From Campanula takesimana (taxonomy: Eukaryota; Streptophyta; Magnoliopsida; Asterales; Campanulaceae), in contig JAOWBW010001305.1 of the NCBI GenBank assembly GCA_026119855.1, positions 293,149-357,148 of the forward strand: a stretch of 64,000 nucleotides of DNA, in the 5' to 3' direction. This document shows positions 44,714-54,394 of this stretch, one piece after another (within the stretch, counting starts at the first letter, position 1; each line of letters starts with the position of its first letter). The notes under the pieces were generated by a model. The model had not been told where the DNA came from, did not search any database, and worked only from the letters and a program-made list of their open reading frames with translations. The translations under genes and the position numbers were made by a program.

Positions 44714-46140
44714 CCCTTTGTACTCTCTGATGTTGTTTCTGGGACTCCCGAAGAGGGCCTCATTGTCGAGGACCTCGACGCGGTCGCCGAGCTTGTACTT
44801 CCCTCAGTCGTGAATGAAATTTCCTCTATTTCCGCTTACTCTTTGGTTGCCAATATTTTAAATAATGATTTAATAAATGAAAATTTAATAACAAATAAAG
44901 TTAATCATGAATCTTTAAATGACGTAAGCCAAGATGAAAAGGATTATCTAATTGAGTTAAGCAGGTTAGCAAAACAGCGTGGGGAACGAAAGTTAGAGGC
45001 CTGTGGGGAAGATTTGTCTACTGTCAATCTGGGGCTGAACGAGGAAGTCAAAGAATTGAAAATTGGAAGCTTCATGAAAGGGGCTGTCAGGGAACAGTTG
45101 ATCCGTTTGCTCAAAGAATTTGTCGATGTGTTTGCTTGGTCGTACAAAGATATGCCTGGGTTAGATTCGACAATTGTGGAGCACCGAATTCCCACCTTTC
45201 CCGATGCCAAGCCGGTCAAACAGAAACTATGTAGGATCAAGCCGCAGTGGACCCTCTAGGTTAAAAAAGAGATCGAGAGGTTGTTACAAGTGGGTTTCAT
45301 CCGGGTTGTGGAATACCCCCAGTGGTTGTCCAACATGGTCACATTTGAGAAGGCGAACGGCAAAGTCCGGATATGTGTTGACTTCAGAGACCTCAACAAA
45401 GCTTACCCGAAAGATGATTTCCCGTTACCAAATATTGATATTCTGGTTGACTCAGTCACAATGCACAAAGTGAAGTCATTTGTTGATGGAATGGCGGGTT
45501 ACAACCAAATTAAAATGGCAGTGGATGATCAAGAGAAAACCTCCTTCATCACCCCGTGGGGGACATTCTGTTACACTGTGATGCCTTTCGGCCTTAAAAA
45601 TGACGGAACAACTTATCAAAGAGGTGCTACAACTCTTTTCCATGACATGATCCACAAAGAACTTGAATCTACGTGGATGACATGATTGTGCACTCAGTCG
45701 AAGAAGACGCCCAGCATCTGGTTAACCTCAGAAAACTCTTTGAAAGGTTGCGGAAGTATTACATGAAGTTGAATCCTGCTAAATGCACATTCGGTACCAT
45801 CCGAGGCAAGGTCCTGGGTTTCCTGGTAACAGAAAGAGGGATTGAAATCGACCCCGACAAAATAAAGGCCATCACAGAAATGCCCCAACCTCGGACTCAA
45901 AAGGAGGTAAAGGGTTTCTTGGGAAGAATTCAATATATCAGCAGATTCATACGGCAGCTAACCACGATGTGTGAACCGCTCTTCAAGCTCCTAAAAAAGG
46001 ACACCGATCGATCCTGGGATGAAGAATGCCAGATTGCTTTTGAAAAGGTCAAAGAATACCTGACAAGCCCACCGGTCTTGGCCCCACCTCATTCGCACAA
46101 ACCTCTGCGATTGTACCTAACCGCACTGACACTGCAGTAG
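44714..46140 (+). pseudogene. Element D reverse transcriptase
   Basis: Starts with an Asn-rich, AT-rich linker (44860-44930), then DVFAWSYKDMPGLD, RICVDFRDLNKAYPKDDFPL, FVDGMAGYNQIKM, CYTVMPFGL and, after a frameshift near 45670, VDDMIVHS, the catalytic box. The thumb/connection (GFLGRIQYISRFI) follows. TAG 45257-45259 is in frame. A second frameshift near 46120 breaks the LYLT...AVGAML junction to RNase H. Confidence 0.85.
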
Positions 46141-46864
46141 GAGCAATGCTTGCACAAGAAAAGGAAGACTCCTGGGTTGAAAATGCAATCTATTTTGTTA
46201 GTAGAAAGCTGCAAGGGAGTGAATTGAACTACTCAGCATTGGAAAAGGTTTGCACTGGTTTGGTTTGTGTCTCGCGGCGGTTAAAGATCTATCTGCAATC
46301 CTTGCCCGTTCAGATCATATCCCGAATGGATCCAGTAAAGTACATCCTCAAAAGGCCAACCATGTCCAATCGAGTAGCCAAATGGGCTTTTCTCTTAAGC
46401 AAATTTGATATGACTTACGCAATGCCTAAGTCCATTAAAGGAAGGGTGATAGCAGACCAACTTGCAGATTTGGCTCTTGATCTCGAGCCCGAACCAGAAG
46501 CACAGTTTCCCGATGAAGGAATCTACACTGTTGATTGTTCAGAAAACAAATGGCAACTCTTCTTTGATGGGGCTGCCAACAAAAGAGGTTTCAGAATTGG
46601 AATTTTGCTCCTTGATCCAAGCGATGCGCACACGCCCATTGCTATCCAGTTAGACTTTGCTGTTAGAATAACACTGCAGAGTATGAGGCTTGCATGGCTG
46701 GCCTTGAAGAGGCGTTAAACAGAGGGGTCAAAGAAATTGAAGTGTTCGGGGACTCCGCCCTAATCATCAATCAGATTGAAGGAAAGTGGAGGATCCAAGA
46801 TTCGAGACTACAACAATATCATATTTAACTGGTAGCGCTCACAGAATGTTTCTCGAATATCTCA
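46141..46864 (+). pseudogene. Element D RNase H
   Basis: AIYFVSRKLQGSELNYSALE (first, Ty3-type RNase H) is followed by WQLFFDGAANKRG and the AEYEAC-type block (second RNase H of Tat elements). A frameshift near 46665 and a TAA near 46827 interrupt it. The dual RNase H arrangement supports Tat. Confidence 0.82.
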
Positions 46865-47796
46865 TTGCATTACCTCCCGAGGGACCGAAACAGATTCGCA
46901 GATGCGTTGGCTACATTAGCCTCCATCATGGAATTCCCTACTGATGTCATGATAAAGCCATTTGTGGTTAGTAAGAGATCAATCCCAGCCTACTGCCTGG
47001 CCATTGAATTGGAAAATGAGGAAAATGAAGAGCCATGGTACACAGACGTATGGAATGTGCTCAAAAGCGGGACCTACCCTCCAGAGAAGGACAAACGGGC
47101 AAGAATTGCAATGCGAAGATGGGCCTCCCAATTTGTGATTTCCAGAGATCGATTGTACAAAACATATCATAACGGACCAAATTTGCTCTGTGTAGACAAG
47201 CCTGAAGCAACCAGAATCATGGATGAGATCAATGGGGGGCTGTGTGGACCCCATATGAATGGGCACATGCTCGTTAAGAAGATAGTGAGGCAAGGGTATC
47301 ACTGGACTTCAATGGAAAGGATTGGCCCGAGAAGTTGCCTTTAGCTTTGTGGGAATATCTCACATCTGTCCGGACACCGACTGGGGCTACTCCTTACTCA
47401 CTTGCATATGGCATGGAGGCAGAAATCCCCTCCATGAGAGTTTTACTTGAAAACCAAGTGTCCGAGATTGATTGGCTACAAAGTTGCCATGAAGAGTTAG
47501 CATTACTCGATGAAAAACGATTGCTGGCTTTAGAGCACAACCGCGCGTATCAACGCAGAATCGCCAGGGCATTTAACAAGAAGGTCAAAGACCGTGATGT
47601 CAAAGTGGGAGATCTGGTTTTGCGAGAAAAGCCACCAAGCTATGTCGACCCCCGAGGGAAATGGAAGTCTCCATGGTTGGGCCCCTACATTGTTAAGAAG
47701 ATACAATCCAGAGGAGCCGTGTTTCTACAAACCGAATTTGGAGAAGACCTCGTTCAGCCCTACAACCTCAGCAAATTGAAAAAGTATTATGCGTAG
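46865..47796 (+). pseudogene. Element D integrase, catalytic core deleted
   Basis: The RNase H tail LPRDRNRFADALATLAS runs into the start of the integrase (GGLCGPHMNGHMLVKKIVRQ). At about 47320 the sequence jumps from WTSME to the C-terminal domain (EKLPLALWEYLTSVRTPTGATPY, LGPYIVKK). The CHKCQ zinc ligands and all three catalytic acidic residues are gone. The tail ends at TAG 47794-47796. Confidence 0.85.
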
Positions 47797-47830
47797 AAGG
47801 CACAGAGTTTGGTGATTCCTATCGAGTCTG

Positions 47831-47831
<1 letters not shown>

Positions 47832-47857
<26 letters not shown>
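47832..47857 (+). repeat. A26 tract after D pol
   Basis: 26 A residues, 35 bp after the integrase stop. A-tracts occur at the equivalent place in C, E and G. Confidence 0.85.
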
Positions 47858-47861
<4 letters not shown>

Positions 47862-47879
47862 GCGCAAAAGACAGCCCCA

Positions 47880-47912
47880 CTAGAGGTGAAAACCCGAAAG
47901 GGCAGTTCTAGG
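47880..47912 (+). other. Structured motif II in D
   Basis: CTAGAGGTGAAAACCC-GAAA-GGGCAGTTCTAGG: outer stem CUAGA/UCUAG, inner CCC/GGG with GAAA tetraloop. Confidence 0.7.
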
Positions 47913-47953
47913 TAAAAATCAGGAGGCGCGCAAGAAATTCATGTAACTGTGTC

Positions 47954-48009
47954 AAACCACACTGACCTGAGCCTCTAAAGAGGAACGTAGGCAACCTTCG
48001 GGTCCGGTC
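47954..48009 (+). other. Structured motif I in D
   Basis: CTGACCTGAG, hairpin CCUCU-AAAG-AGG, AACGTAGGC, then hairpin ACC-UUCG-GGU with a C(UUCG)G loop. The outer stem is partly decayed (CCACA for CTACG). Confidence 0.68.
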
Positions 48010-48163
48010 ATTAGTAATAAAAAACTTTATTCCCCACGTTGAACTTGCAAACATTACATTTGAAAAGGAAAAACAAACACAACAAACTTTGAAAATAAAA
48101 TAAAATAAAAACATCTTGGCGTGGAAACCAAGGATTATGCAGAAATAAATGAAATTCCACTCA

Positions 48164-48423
48164 TTAACCGAGACGGTTGAACATGTTCTGGAAAAAGCCT
48201 GAAGAGCTCTCTCCCCTTTGGTTCCCAGAGCCGGTTGCATCGGGCAGGGTAATCCTTGAAGCTAAGTCTCGGCTAGTCCTGCGACGTCCCGACCGATGGC
48301 CATTGCGTGATTGATTCCCGCCTATCTGATTTTGGAAGACTGTGGGACCCATTATCTGAGAAAAGTAATCCCCAGACAGAATCTCTGGACCTAAGAGCTC
48401 CGAGACCGAAGCTGTGATGGTAC
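48164..48423 (-). CDS. Antisense ORF of D, C-terminal end
   Basis: Minus-strand frame of about 85 codons, open from the E junction to the stop at 48164. It contains NGHRSGRRRTSRD (basic, nuclear-signal-like). Its place, just beyond motif I on the opposite strand, equals that of antisense gene 2 in C and E, so D probably carries an antisense gene whose start lies past E. No domain is recognisable in this part. Confidence 0.45.
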
Positions 48424-48689
48424 TGTGAATACCCCTTTCCGATGAAGCGACGCATGGGAAGTATCTTGTGATTATTTTTATTTACAAAAGGAATATTCTT
48501 AACGACATTAAAATTATGAGAGTCGCCACGCCGTTTTAATTAAAGCCAAAACATTGAAAAAAGCATTTTTAGTGGGTTCGGGGGTCAAATTACAACAAGA
48601 GAAGAATATTGAACGTTATCACTCCTATTGCCCGAATTGATCGGTCTTTCTATCATGATGAATGTGTTAGTAGTGTGTTAGTGATTTAG

Positions 48690-48749
48690 ACAGGATCCGA
48701 AGATTGCCTACGTTCCTCTCAATGTGAGAAGCTCAGGTCAGCGTAGTTC
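48690..48749 (-). other. Structured motif I in E 3' LTR
   Basis: Side hairpin AUC-UUCG-GAU, outer stem CTACG/CGTAG, inner hairpin UCUC/GAGA. Confidence 0.7.
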
Positions 48750-49233
48750 ACAGAGAATTAGAATAGGCAGAAGAATCGGGATCATGCATAATGAGAGGGA
48801 ATTTACCTAAATATTAGGGTTTAGAAGTAGTTCCTAGATCATCCTCGGTTTGATGAACCCTCGATCATCATCGGCTATGAAATAACATGTAATTATGAAG
48901 ATCGCAACCCTAAATATAACATAAATAAGGTTTTAATCTATGAACACGAAGAACATGTGAAGAACATATTATGAACATATGAATGAGCATGCAAAGAATA
49001 TGAAGAAACTATGAATAAACATGTACGAACATGAATATTAAAGATCTACATTAGAAATAATGCAAGAACACGAAGAAAAAGTTAGAAAACTTACCTATGT
49101 TGGCAAGAAATAAACCTTGATCTTCTTGGAGGTTTGAATGCTAATTAGAGAGAAAAATAGTGTTTTAAGAACTCCAACTTCGGATCCCTAGAACTCTCAA
49201 AATCGGATCCCTAAACCAATAGCATGGGATTGG

Positions 49234-49241
49234 TTTATATA
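49234..49241 (-). promoter_or_regulatory. TATA box in E LTR
   Basis: TATATAAA on the minus strand, 335 bp into the LTR. Confidence 0.55.
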
Positions 49242-49576
49242 GTAAACTGAGGGGAGGATCTGATGGTCCAGATCATCCGGCGCAAGGTTGGCCGCCTGGC
49301 CGTTGTTGAAGCTGGTTACAAGAGTGGCCGCGTGGCCAAGATCAACGCGGAGCAATGTTGGCCGCGTGGCCAAGGCTGCCGGCTGACTTGATTCTTAAGC
49401 TAGGGTTTCTACATGGTTTTAAGGAAACCATTTATTACCTAATTTGATAGATTTTGCCATAAATGAGATATTTTTGGGAATCCGAGACAAGTCTTTGTAA
49501 GGTTTCTAATTCCTATAAAGTCCTTGTATATTTGGGAAAGTCCTAATAAACTCATTTTCAGGTCGGGTACTAACAG

Positions 49577-49588
49577 TAGCCCCTCGGC
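49577..49588 (-). promoter_or_regulatory. Polypurine tract of element E
   Basis: Minus strand GCCGAGGGGCTA directly before the LTR. Confidence 0.6.
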
Positions 49589-49683
49589 GACGCTTCTTGC
49601 AAGGCAATGTGGGGTCGACGATAAAAAGAAGGATCCGTCTGAAACATGAGTTTCAAAACAGATGAAAGGTAAGGGAACGGCTG

Positions 49684-49736
49684 AACCTTGGCAGGCGACC
49701 TACGTATCCGCGGGGGAATCAAGCCAAACGTAGTTC
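49684..49736 (-). other. Motif-I-like structure, variant 1
   Basis: CCTACGTATCC ... CAAACGTAGTTC on plus: outer stem CTACG/CGTAG kept, inner TCC/GGA short. Confidence 0.55.
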
Positions 49737-49844
49737 AAATCTGATGGGAAATTGGGAATAGCTGTCCACTTGTGGGGAGCAACATCTTCTGCTGGGGAAA
49801 ATGCACCTGCTGGAGATGAAAGATAACCGCGTCGGTCGGGTGGC

Positions 49845-49899
49845 TGGACCTTTTCAGGTTTCCTACGTATCCTCCGAGGAATCAAGCCGGTCGTAGTTC
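49845..49899 (-). other. Motif-I-like structure, variant 2
   Basis: Outer stem CTACG/CGTAG, inner TCCT-CCG-AGGA, side hairpin ACCU-GAAA-AGGU in sense (GNRA instead of UUCG). Confidence 0.6.
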
Positions 49900-50103
49900 G
49901 GATCTACTGGGGATAAAACGAGATATCGGACTCCTGCTAGGGATAATAAACCTACGGGCACTATCCTGTACGAAGAACGAATCATTCGTAAGCAATGAAG
50001 TTATTTGGGAAAAATGAAGACTACGTCATCTAAATAATCCAAGATGGAATGGTAAACGCAATCAGGATCGCCAGGGTTCCTGCCGATCGCGCCAAAGTAA
50101 TAG

Positions 50104-50445
50104 GTGTCGGGCCTTTCGTGAACAGAAAACGCCGAGGCTTCTGCCAACCACGATCGATCTAGGATGCGTATGTCATAGAGGCGCCGAAGTCTCTACAACC
50201 ATACGAATCTTAATAATAGATGCTGAATCTTTCGCAAATAGAAACGCCGAGGCCTCTGCCAATTACGATTGATAAAGGATGGTATGTCATAGAGGCGCCG
50301 AAGTCTCTACAACCATACGAATCCTGATAATAGATGCTGGATCTTTCGCAAATAGAAACGCCGAGGCTTCTGCCAATTACGATTGATCTAGGATATGCAT
50401 GTCATAGAGGCGCCGAAGTCTCTACAATCATACGAATCCTAAGCA
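50104..50445. repeat. Tandem repeat of about 114 bp, three copies
   Basis: The phrase TGTCATAGAGGCGCCGAAGT recurs at 50171, 50285 and 50400, separated by AAACGCCGAGGCTTCTGCCA-type phrases. Confidence 0.85.
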
Positions 50446-50765
50446 AATATTTGGTGAAAAATGGAAATTTTAAGGGGCTTTCCGTACCCAAAGGTAACGA
50501 ATATTAGTCAAAATTGTGCTAAGGGCATTTAAGATGAATTGATGGGAAAAGATCAGGGATAAATGTGGAATTTTATCTGAAGGGGCAAGGTTGGCCGTGT
50601 GGCCAAACACACTGAATTGCAAAAGTGGCCGCGTGGCCAAGGCTGCTGATTGGTCAGATCTCCGTCACGCGGATTGCTGATCTGACGGCTGGGGTTGCAC
50701 GGACGAAAGTGGCCGCGTGGCCAAGGTAGTCGGCGGGCTGACTCTTGGTCACATCACCAGAAACC

Positions 50766-50815
50766 TTCCCTCTTCTTCTTCTTTTCTTCTTTCTTCTTCT
50801 TCCTTCCTCCATTGA
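50766..50815 (+). promoter_or_regulatory. Pyrimidine patch before antisense gene 1 of E
   Basis: About 45 bp of CTT-type repeat, then a GAGAGAGAAAG leader and the ATG at 50906. This looks like a plant promoter Y-patch and 5' leader. Confidence 0.5.
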
Positions 50816-50905
50816 CGAGTTAGAGTGAGAAAATTGAGTTTTTAGAGAGAGAAAGCTCAGATTTTGATAATTTCGAAGATTTCATTTCACATAATTCTTG
50901 AATCT

Positions 50906-52118
50906 ATGGCGGATTGGATCAATGAGGCATTATTTAGAGATTTTCCGGGCCATGGTGGGTATATGATTCCACAACAAGAGCCACAAGGAGAGGGGCACGG
51001 TAATGCTCAGGGCGCAGGGAATGTCGGGGCTGATCCAAGAGCGGGCTTTGAAGCGGCGCCCTTGATTCCACGGGGCGGTTTGAGACCACGAGCCGCGACT
51101 CGGAATTATCGCGATAATCTGCTGCGGTCCACGTTCGACCAAGATTACGATTTTTACATCGACTCTGAGCGTCATTGGTCGATGGGGCTTCCGGAGACGC
51201 GGGAGGTAAATTTCGAATTTTCATTCCTCTCCTTCTCGCACATTTGTATGTTTTATGCACATAATATGAAATGCTAGAATAATGGAATGCTAGAATTTAA
51301 ATTGCTGGAATTGTAAATTGCTAGAATGGTAACATACCTGTGCTGTGTTTACCTGCAGAGGATCAAGGCTCGTGGGTCCACAGTGACTGTGGGTAAACTG
51401 TGGGCGTCCCTGCCGGAGGGACCGGGCGGTTTGCGTGCTCGGATCGAGGCTATGGGCTTTGGCCCATTCTTTGACAGTGTCCGTATGGTTGGGGCTACCC
51501 TGAAGGTGGCAGCGGTGATAGAGGTGTGCCGGGAGTTCTGGTGGGATACCACCCATACTTTCCACTTTAGTTGGGGAGAGATTACCATCACGCCGACGGA
51601 TTTCGCGGCCATCACAGGGTTGAGGTTTACCGGTACCCCTTTGCCTTTTGATGAGAGCTTGGCGGAGCGGCGGGACTATAGACAGGCTCTGTTGGGAGTC
51701 GACACCGACCTGGGAGGAGGTGTCAAGGGTTATGGAATGGAGGCCGGGAAGGTGGAGCTTAGCTTGGAGCCGACTGATGCAGATCTTGTTGAGGAGACAT
51801 TCATTCCTCCGCCCGACGCTGGGGTACGGCTTTGTGCTTTATATCAGTCATGTTCGCACACACTTATTTCTTTCTGCCTTGTAATCCTTGCATTGGTTTC
51901 CTTCTCAGGTGACTCGGGAGGCATATATCCGTTCAGCTCGGCGGGAGAACGTGTTGATGCGCTTACTGAGGGAGGCGTACCATTCATGTACTTGTCAGAG
52001 GGACGACGTTGCGTCACCCCAGCGTCGGGAACGGTCTCCGAATGGTGCGGGCTCTTCTCATATTGGTGGTCGAGCGGTCCGGGACGGAGTTCGGGTGCCG
52101 GTAACTCTCGGGCTTTAG
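50906..52118 (+). CDS. Antisense gene 1 of E: plant-mobile-domain-like, three exons
   Basis: Exon 1, 50906-51205 (MADWINEALFRDFPGHGGYM...), donor GAG/GTAAAT. Intron 51206-51358, acceptor ACCTGCAG. Exon 2, 51359-51823, encodes GFGPFFDSV, CREFWWDTTHTFHFSWGEI and ITPTDFAAITGL, the mobile-domain signature also seen in C. Intron 51824-51908 (GTACGG...CTTCTCAG). Exon 3, 51909-52118 (VTREAYIRSARRENV), ends at TAG. All introns are phase 0, and the joined frame of 325 codons has no stop. It is shorter than the C copy, lacking the middle domain. Function unknown; possibly a captured host gene. Confidence 0.65.
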
Positions 52119-52735
52119 CGCGGCGTGGAGATACCACGGAGGAAGATTCTGACTAGGCGGGGCCCATCTTTCCATCTTTATTTCCTACACTGTTAGCTAG
52201 TAGAGAGCAGAGGGATATGTATGTACAAAACAAATGTATGAAATGCATGTATGTATATTATGCTTAAGAATGCAGTTTTATTGTGGGAGCCTACTTGTGC
52301 AAACTAGTTATTTTACAAATGTCCCTAATTTTATACAATGCATGAGCCGTGGAAGGGGGCAGGTACGTAGTTGCATGGATCCGTCACGGAGTGGGAAGAA
52401 ACAAGCTGGATTTCTGCATGGAGCAAAGTTGGCCGCATGGCCATGGCGAGGCATAGAGCAATGTTGGCCGCCTGGCCATGGCAAGATCCGGAGCAAAGTT
52501 GGCCGCGTGGCCTAGGACGAAGTTGGCCGCCCGGCCAAGGACAATATCGACCGCGGGGCCAAGGGCATATGTGGCCGCGTGGCCAAATCATGCGCCGCCT
52601 CCGGTTTTCCTTTTCCTGGCAAGAATTGGGAGTTGTGCAGTATTTAATGAACCCTTTGCAGCCACAAAAACGTACCAGCATCTTTTTGAGCAGTTTTTTT
52701 GAGTTCCTTTTTAGCCAATTTTCTTGCTATTTGCC
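52119..52735 (+). other. Intergenic spacer with six GC palindromes
   Basis: Between the two antisense genes. 52429-52586 holds six spaced copies of TTGGCCGCGTGGCCAA-type words. A TATTTAA at 52641 may be the TATA box of gene 2. Confidence 0.65.
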
Positions 52736-54168
52736 ATGGATGAAGAGGCTAGAATCACAAGTCTTGAGAAGAAAGTCTTTATAACCTCTTTGGAGAAGTG
52801 GGTTGCCAAACTTCCTGGTTCGAGTCGTAGGAAACTTGATGAACGGTATGGGATAAAGTGTCTTTGGTCACTTTTGCACATGAACTCCAATACCAACCTC
52901 TTGCAAGCTTGTGGTAAATTTTGGAATGATACACTCCATGTCTTCAACTTTTCATTCAACGAGATAACACCCACTTATGAAGACATCGCAGCATTATGTG
53001 GCTACGAAGGGGAGGGTAAAGTTGCCTTGCCTTTTGACTTCGTTTGCTTGAGGGACAAGTTGGTGACCTTTGGCGTACCCGCGGATGACTTTGATAGGTA
53101 TGCTAGGGGCGGTTATGTCGACCTTTCTTGGATGCCACAACACTTCATGCATGCAGACGTGACATCTGACCGCTCCTTGGACCATCTTGCACTGTGCTTG
53201 TTTAGCTCTATCCTTTTCCCTTCTGAGGTGGGATTTGCCAGTGAAGGATGTTTGGGTATGGTGAACTTGGCTCGTTTGGGTTATGATATTGTACCGGCCA
53301 TTCTTGGGGAGATGCTCTGTGGGATTCCCATCTCGCGGCTTATGGTGGGATGCCTTGTGGTAGTGATAGGATTTTGACCATGTGGTTGCAAGAGCGGCTT
53401 CGAGTGAATAAACCGGCGGCTTCTTTGAAGGTGGCCCCATGGATGCACCGCATTAGAGGCATGGTGGAGCGGTTTGAGGGCATGACTCTCAAAGGTTGGG
53501 AAAAGTATTTGGCGGAAATGGTGACTGACGACATTCAGTGGGTGGTGCCCCATTGGCACATTCACTCTGTGAGGGAGAAACAAGTGGGACTTCACATGAT
53601 CAAAGTTCCGACCCTTTCTGGAACTACTTTTTACTATCCCTCTAGAGTGCTTCGTCAGTATGGTTTGGTGCAGACCATCCCGGAGGGTTGGGACGAGGAG
53701 AGAGATGATTTTCCCTTTGGGGTACTTCAGTTGGATGATAGTGCCTCAGTCCTTCTTTCTCAGATGTGGGGCGAGGCCGGCTTTAGTCGTAGGACCTTCC
53801 TCACACGCTCTAGCAACACCTTCCTGCCACGCGAGTATTTGGATTGGTATATGGGGAGACTTGGGCATGCGGAGCAGACTCTAGAGACCCTAAGGGGCAC
53901 TATCTTGGGATCCTGTGCTCCAAGTTTCTCATTGAGAATTAAGGAGGCTGAGGCTTATGCGAGGAAGATGAGTAAGCGCGTGGCTAATGGAGGCGGAGAA
54001 GAAGTGGGGGCGTCAAAGAAGAGGAAAGGTGAAGAGGCTCCTAATGGCAAGGCTAAAGGTGTTAGCGAGTTCGAAAGAAGATTTTGTGAGAATCCTAGCA
54101 AGAAGAAAGTTCGCCGTGGGCAAAGCAAGAAGAAAGAGACCGAGGGCACAAATGGCACTAAGGAGTAA
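52736..54168 (+). pseudogene. Antisense gene 2 of E: plant-mobile-domain relative (DUF7745-like)
   Basis: ATG 52736 gives MDEEARITSLEKK. LLQACGKFWNDTLHVFNFSF, NEITPTYEDIAALCGY and LALCLFSSILFPSE follow. One frameshift near 53340 separates it from the second half (ILTMWLQERLRVNKPAASLK, WYMGRLGHAEQTLE), which ends in Lys-rich tails (KKRKGEE, KKKVRRGQSKKKE) at TAA 54168. It aligns along its length with gene 2 of C. Single exon. Apart from the one frameshift it is open, so decay is recent. Confidence 0.7.
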
Positions 54169-54394
54169 TCCCGAGCGTCTCTCCATAGTCGTGCAGACAC
54201 ATTAGTTTAATTTAGTTTGCTTTTGTTTGAGTTTCAATTTCAGAATAGGTTATTCATTCAAAAAGTATGTCAAGCTTAGACTCATCAAATAAATGTTATC
54301 ATGCAATGACTTATGGAAATAAAAGTTTTTGCTTTCAGAAAATACAACTTCTATCTTTATTGCTTAACAAGATTTGGATGTTTATTTGTTTTTT
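54169..54394 (+). other. 3' flank of antisense gene 2 (E)
   Basis: AT-rich, no ORF. It lies between the gene and motif I. Confidence 0.4.

Larger units (their letters stand above)
37911..48423 (+). mobile_element. Element D: Tat-type Ty3-gypsy, plus strand (3' part beyond E)
   Basis: 5' LTR, PBS, long leader, gag, protease, reverse transcriptase, RNase H and a deleted integrase on the plus strand, then A-tract, motif II, motif I and the end of an antisense ORF. E is inserted at 48424. The 3' LTR is outside the window. Multiple stops, frameshifts and loss of the integrase core make it defective. Confidence 0.88.
48424..49575 (-). mobile_element. Element E 3' LTR (1,152 bp)
   Basis: TGTGAATACCCC to GGGTACTAACA. 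It contains motif I (48690-48749), a PBS-like GAGTCGCCA (48530-48538), a minus-strand TATATAAA (49234-49241) and three TGGCCGCGTGGCCA-type words (49288, 49325, 49358). The right LTR shows the same start with about ten small differences over 514 bp. Confidence 0.9.
49589..50765. other. Non-coding region of E with repeats
   Basis: No supported gene. It contains two motif-I-like structures (49684-49736 and 49845-49899), a tandem repeat of about 114 bp (50104-50445) and three GC palindromes (50591, 50635, 50709). It is upstream of antisense gene 1 and may hold its promoter. Confidence 0.6.
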
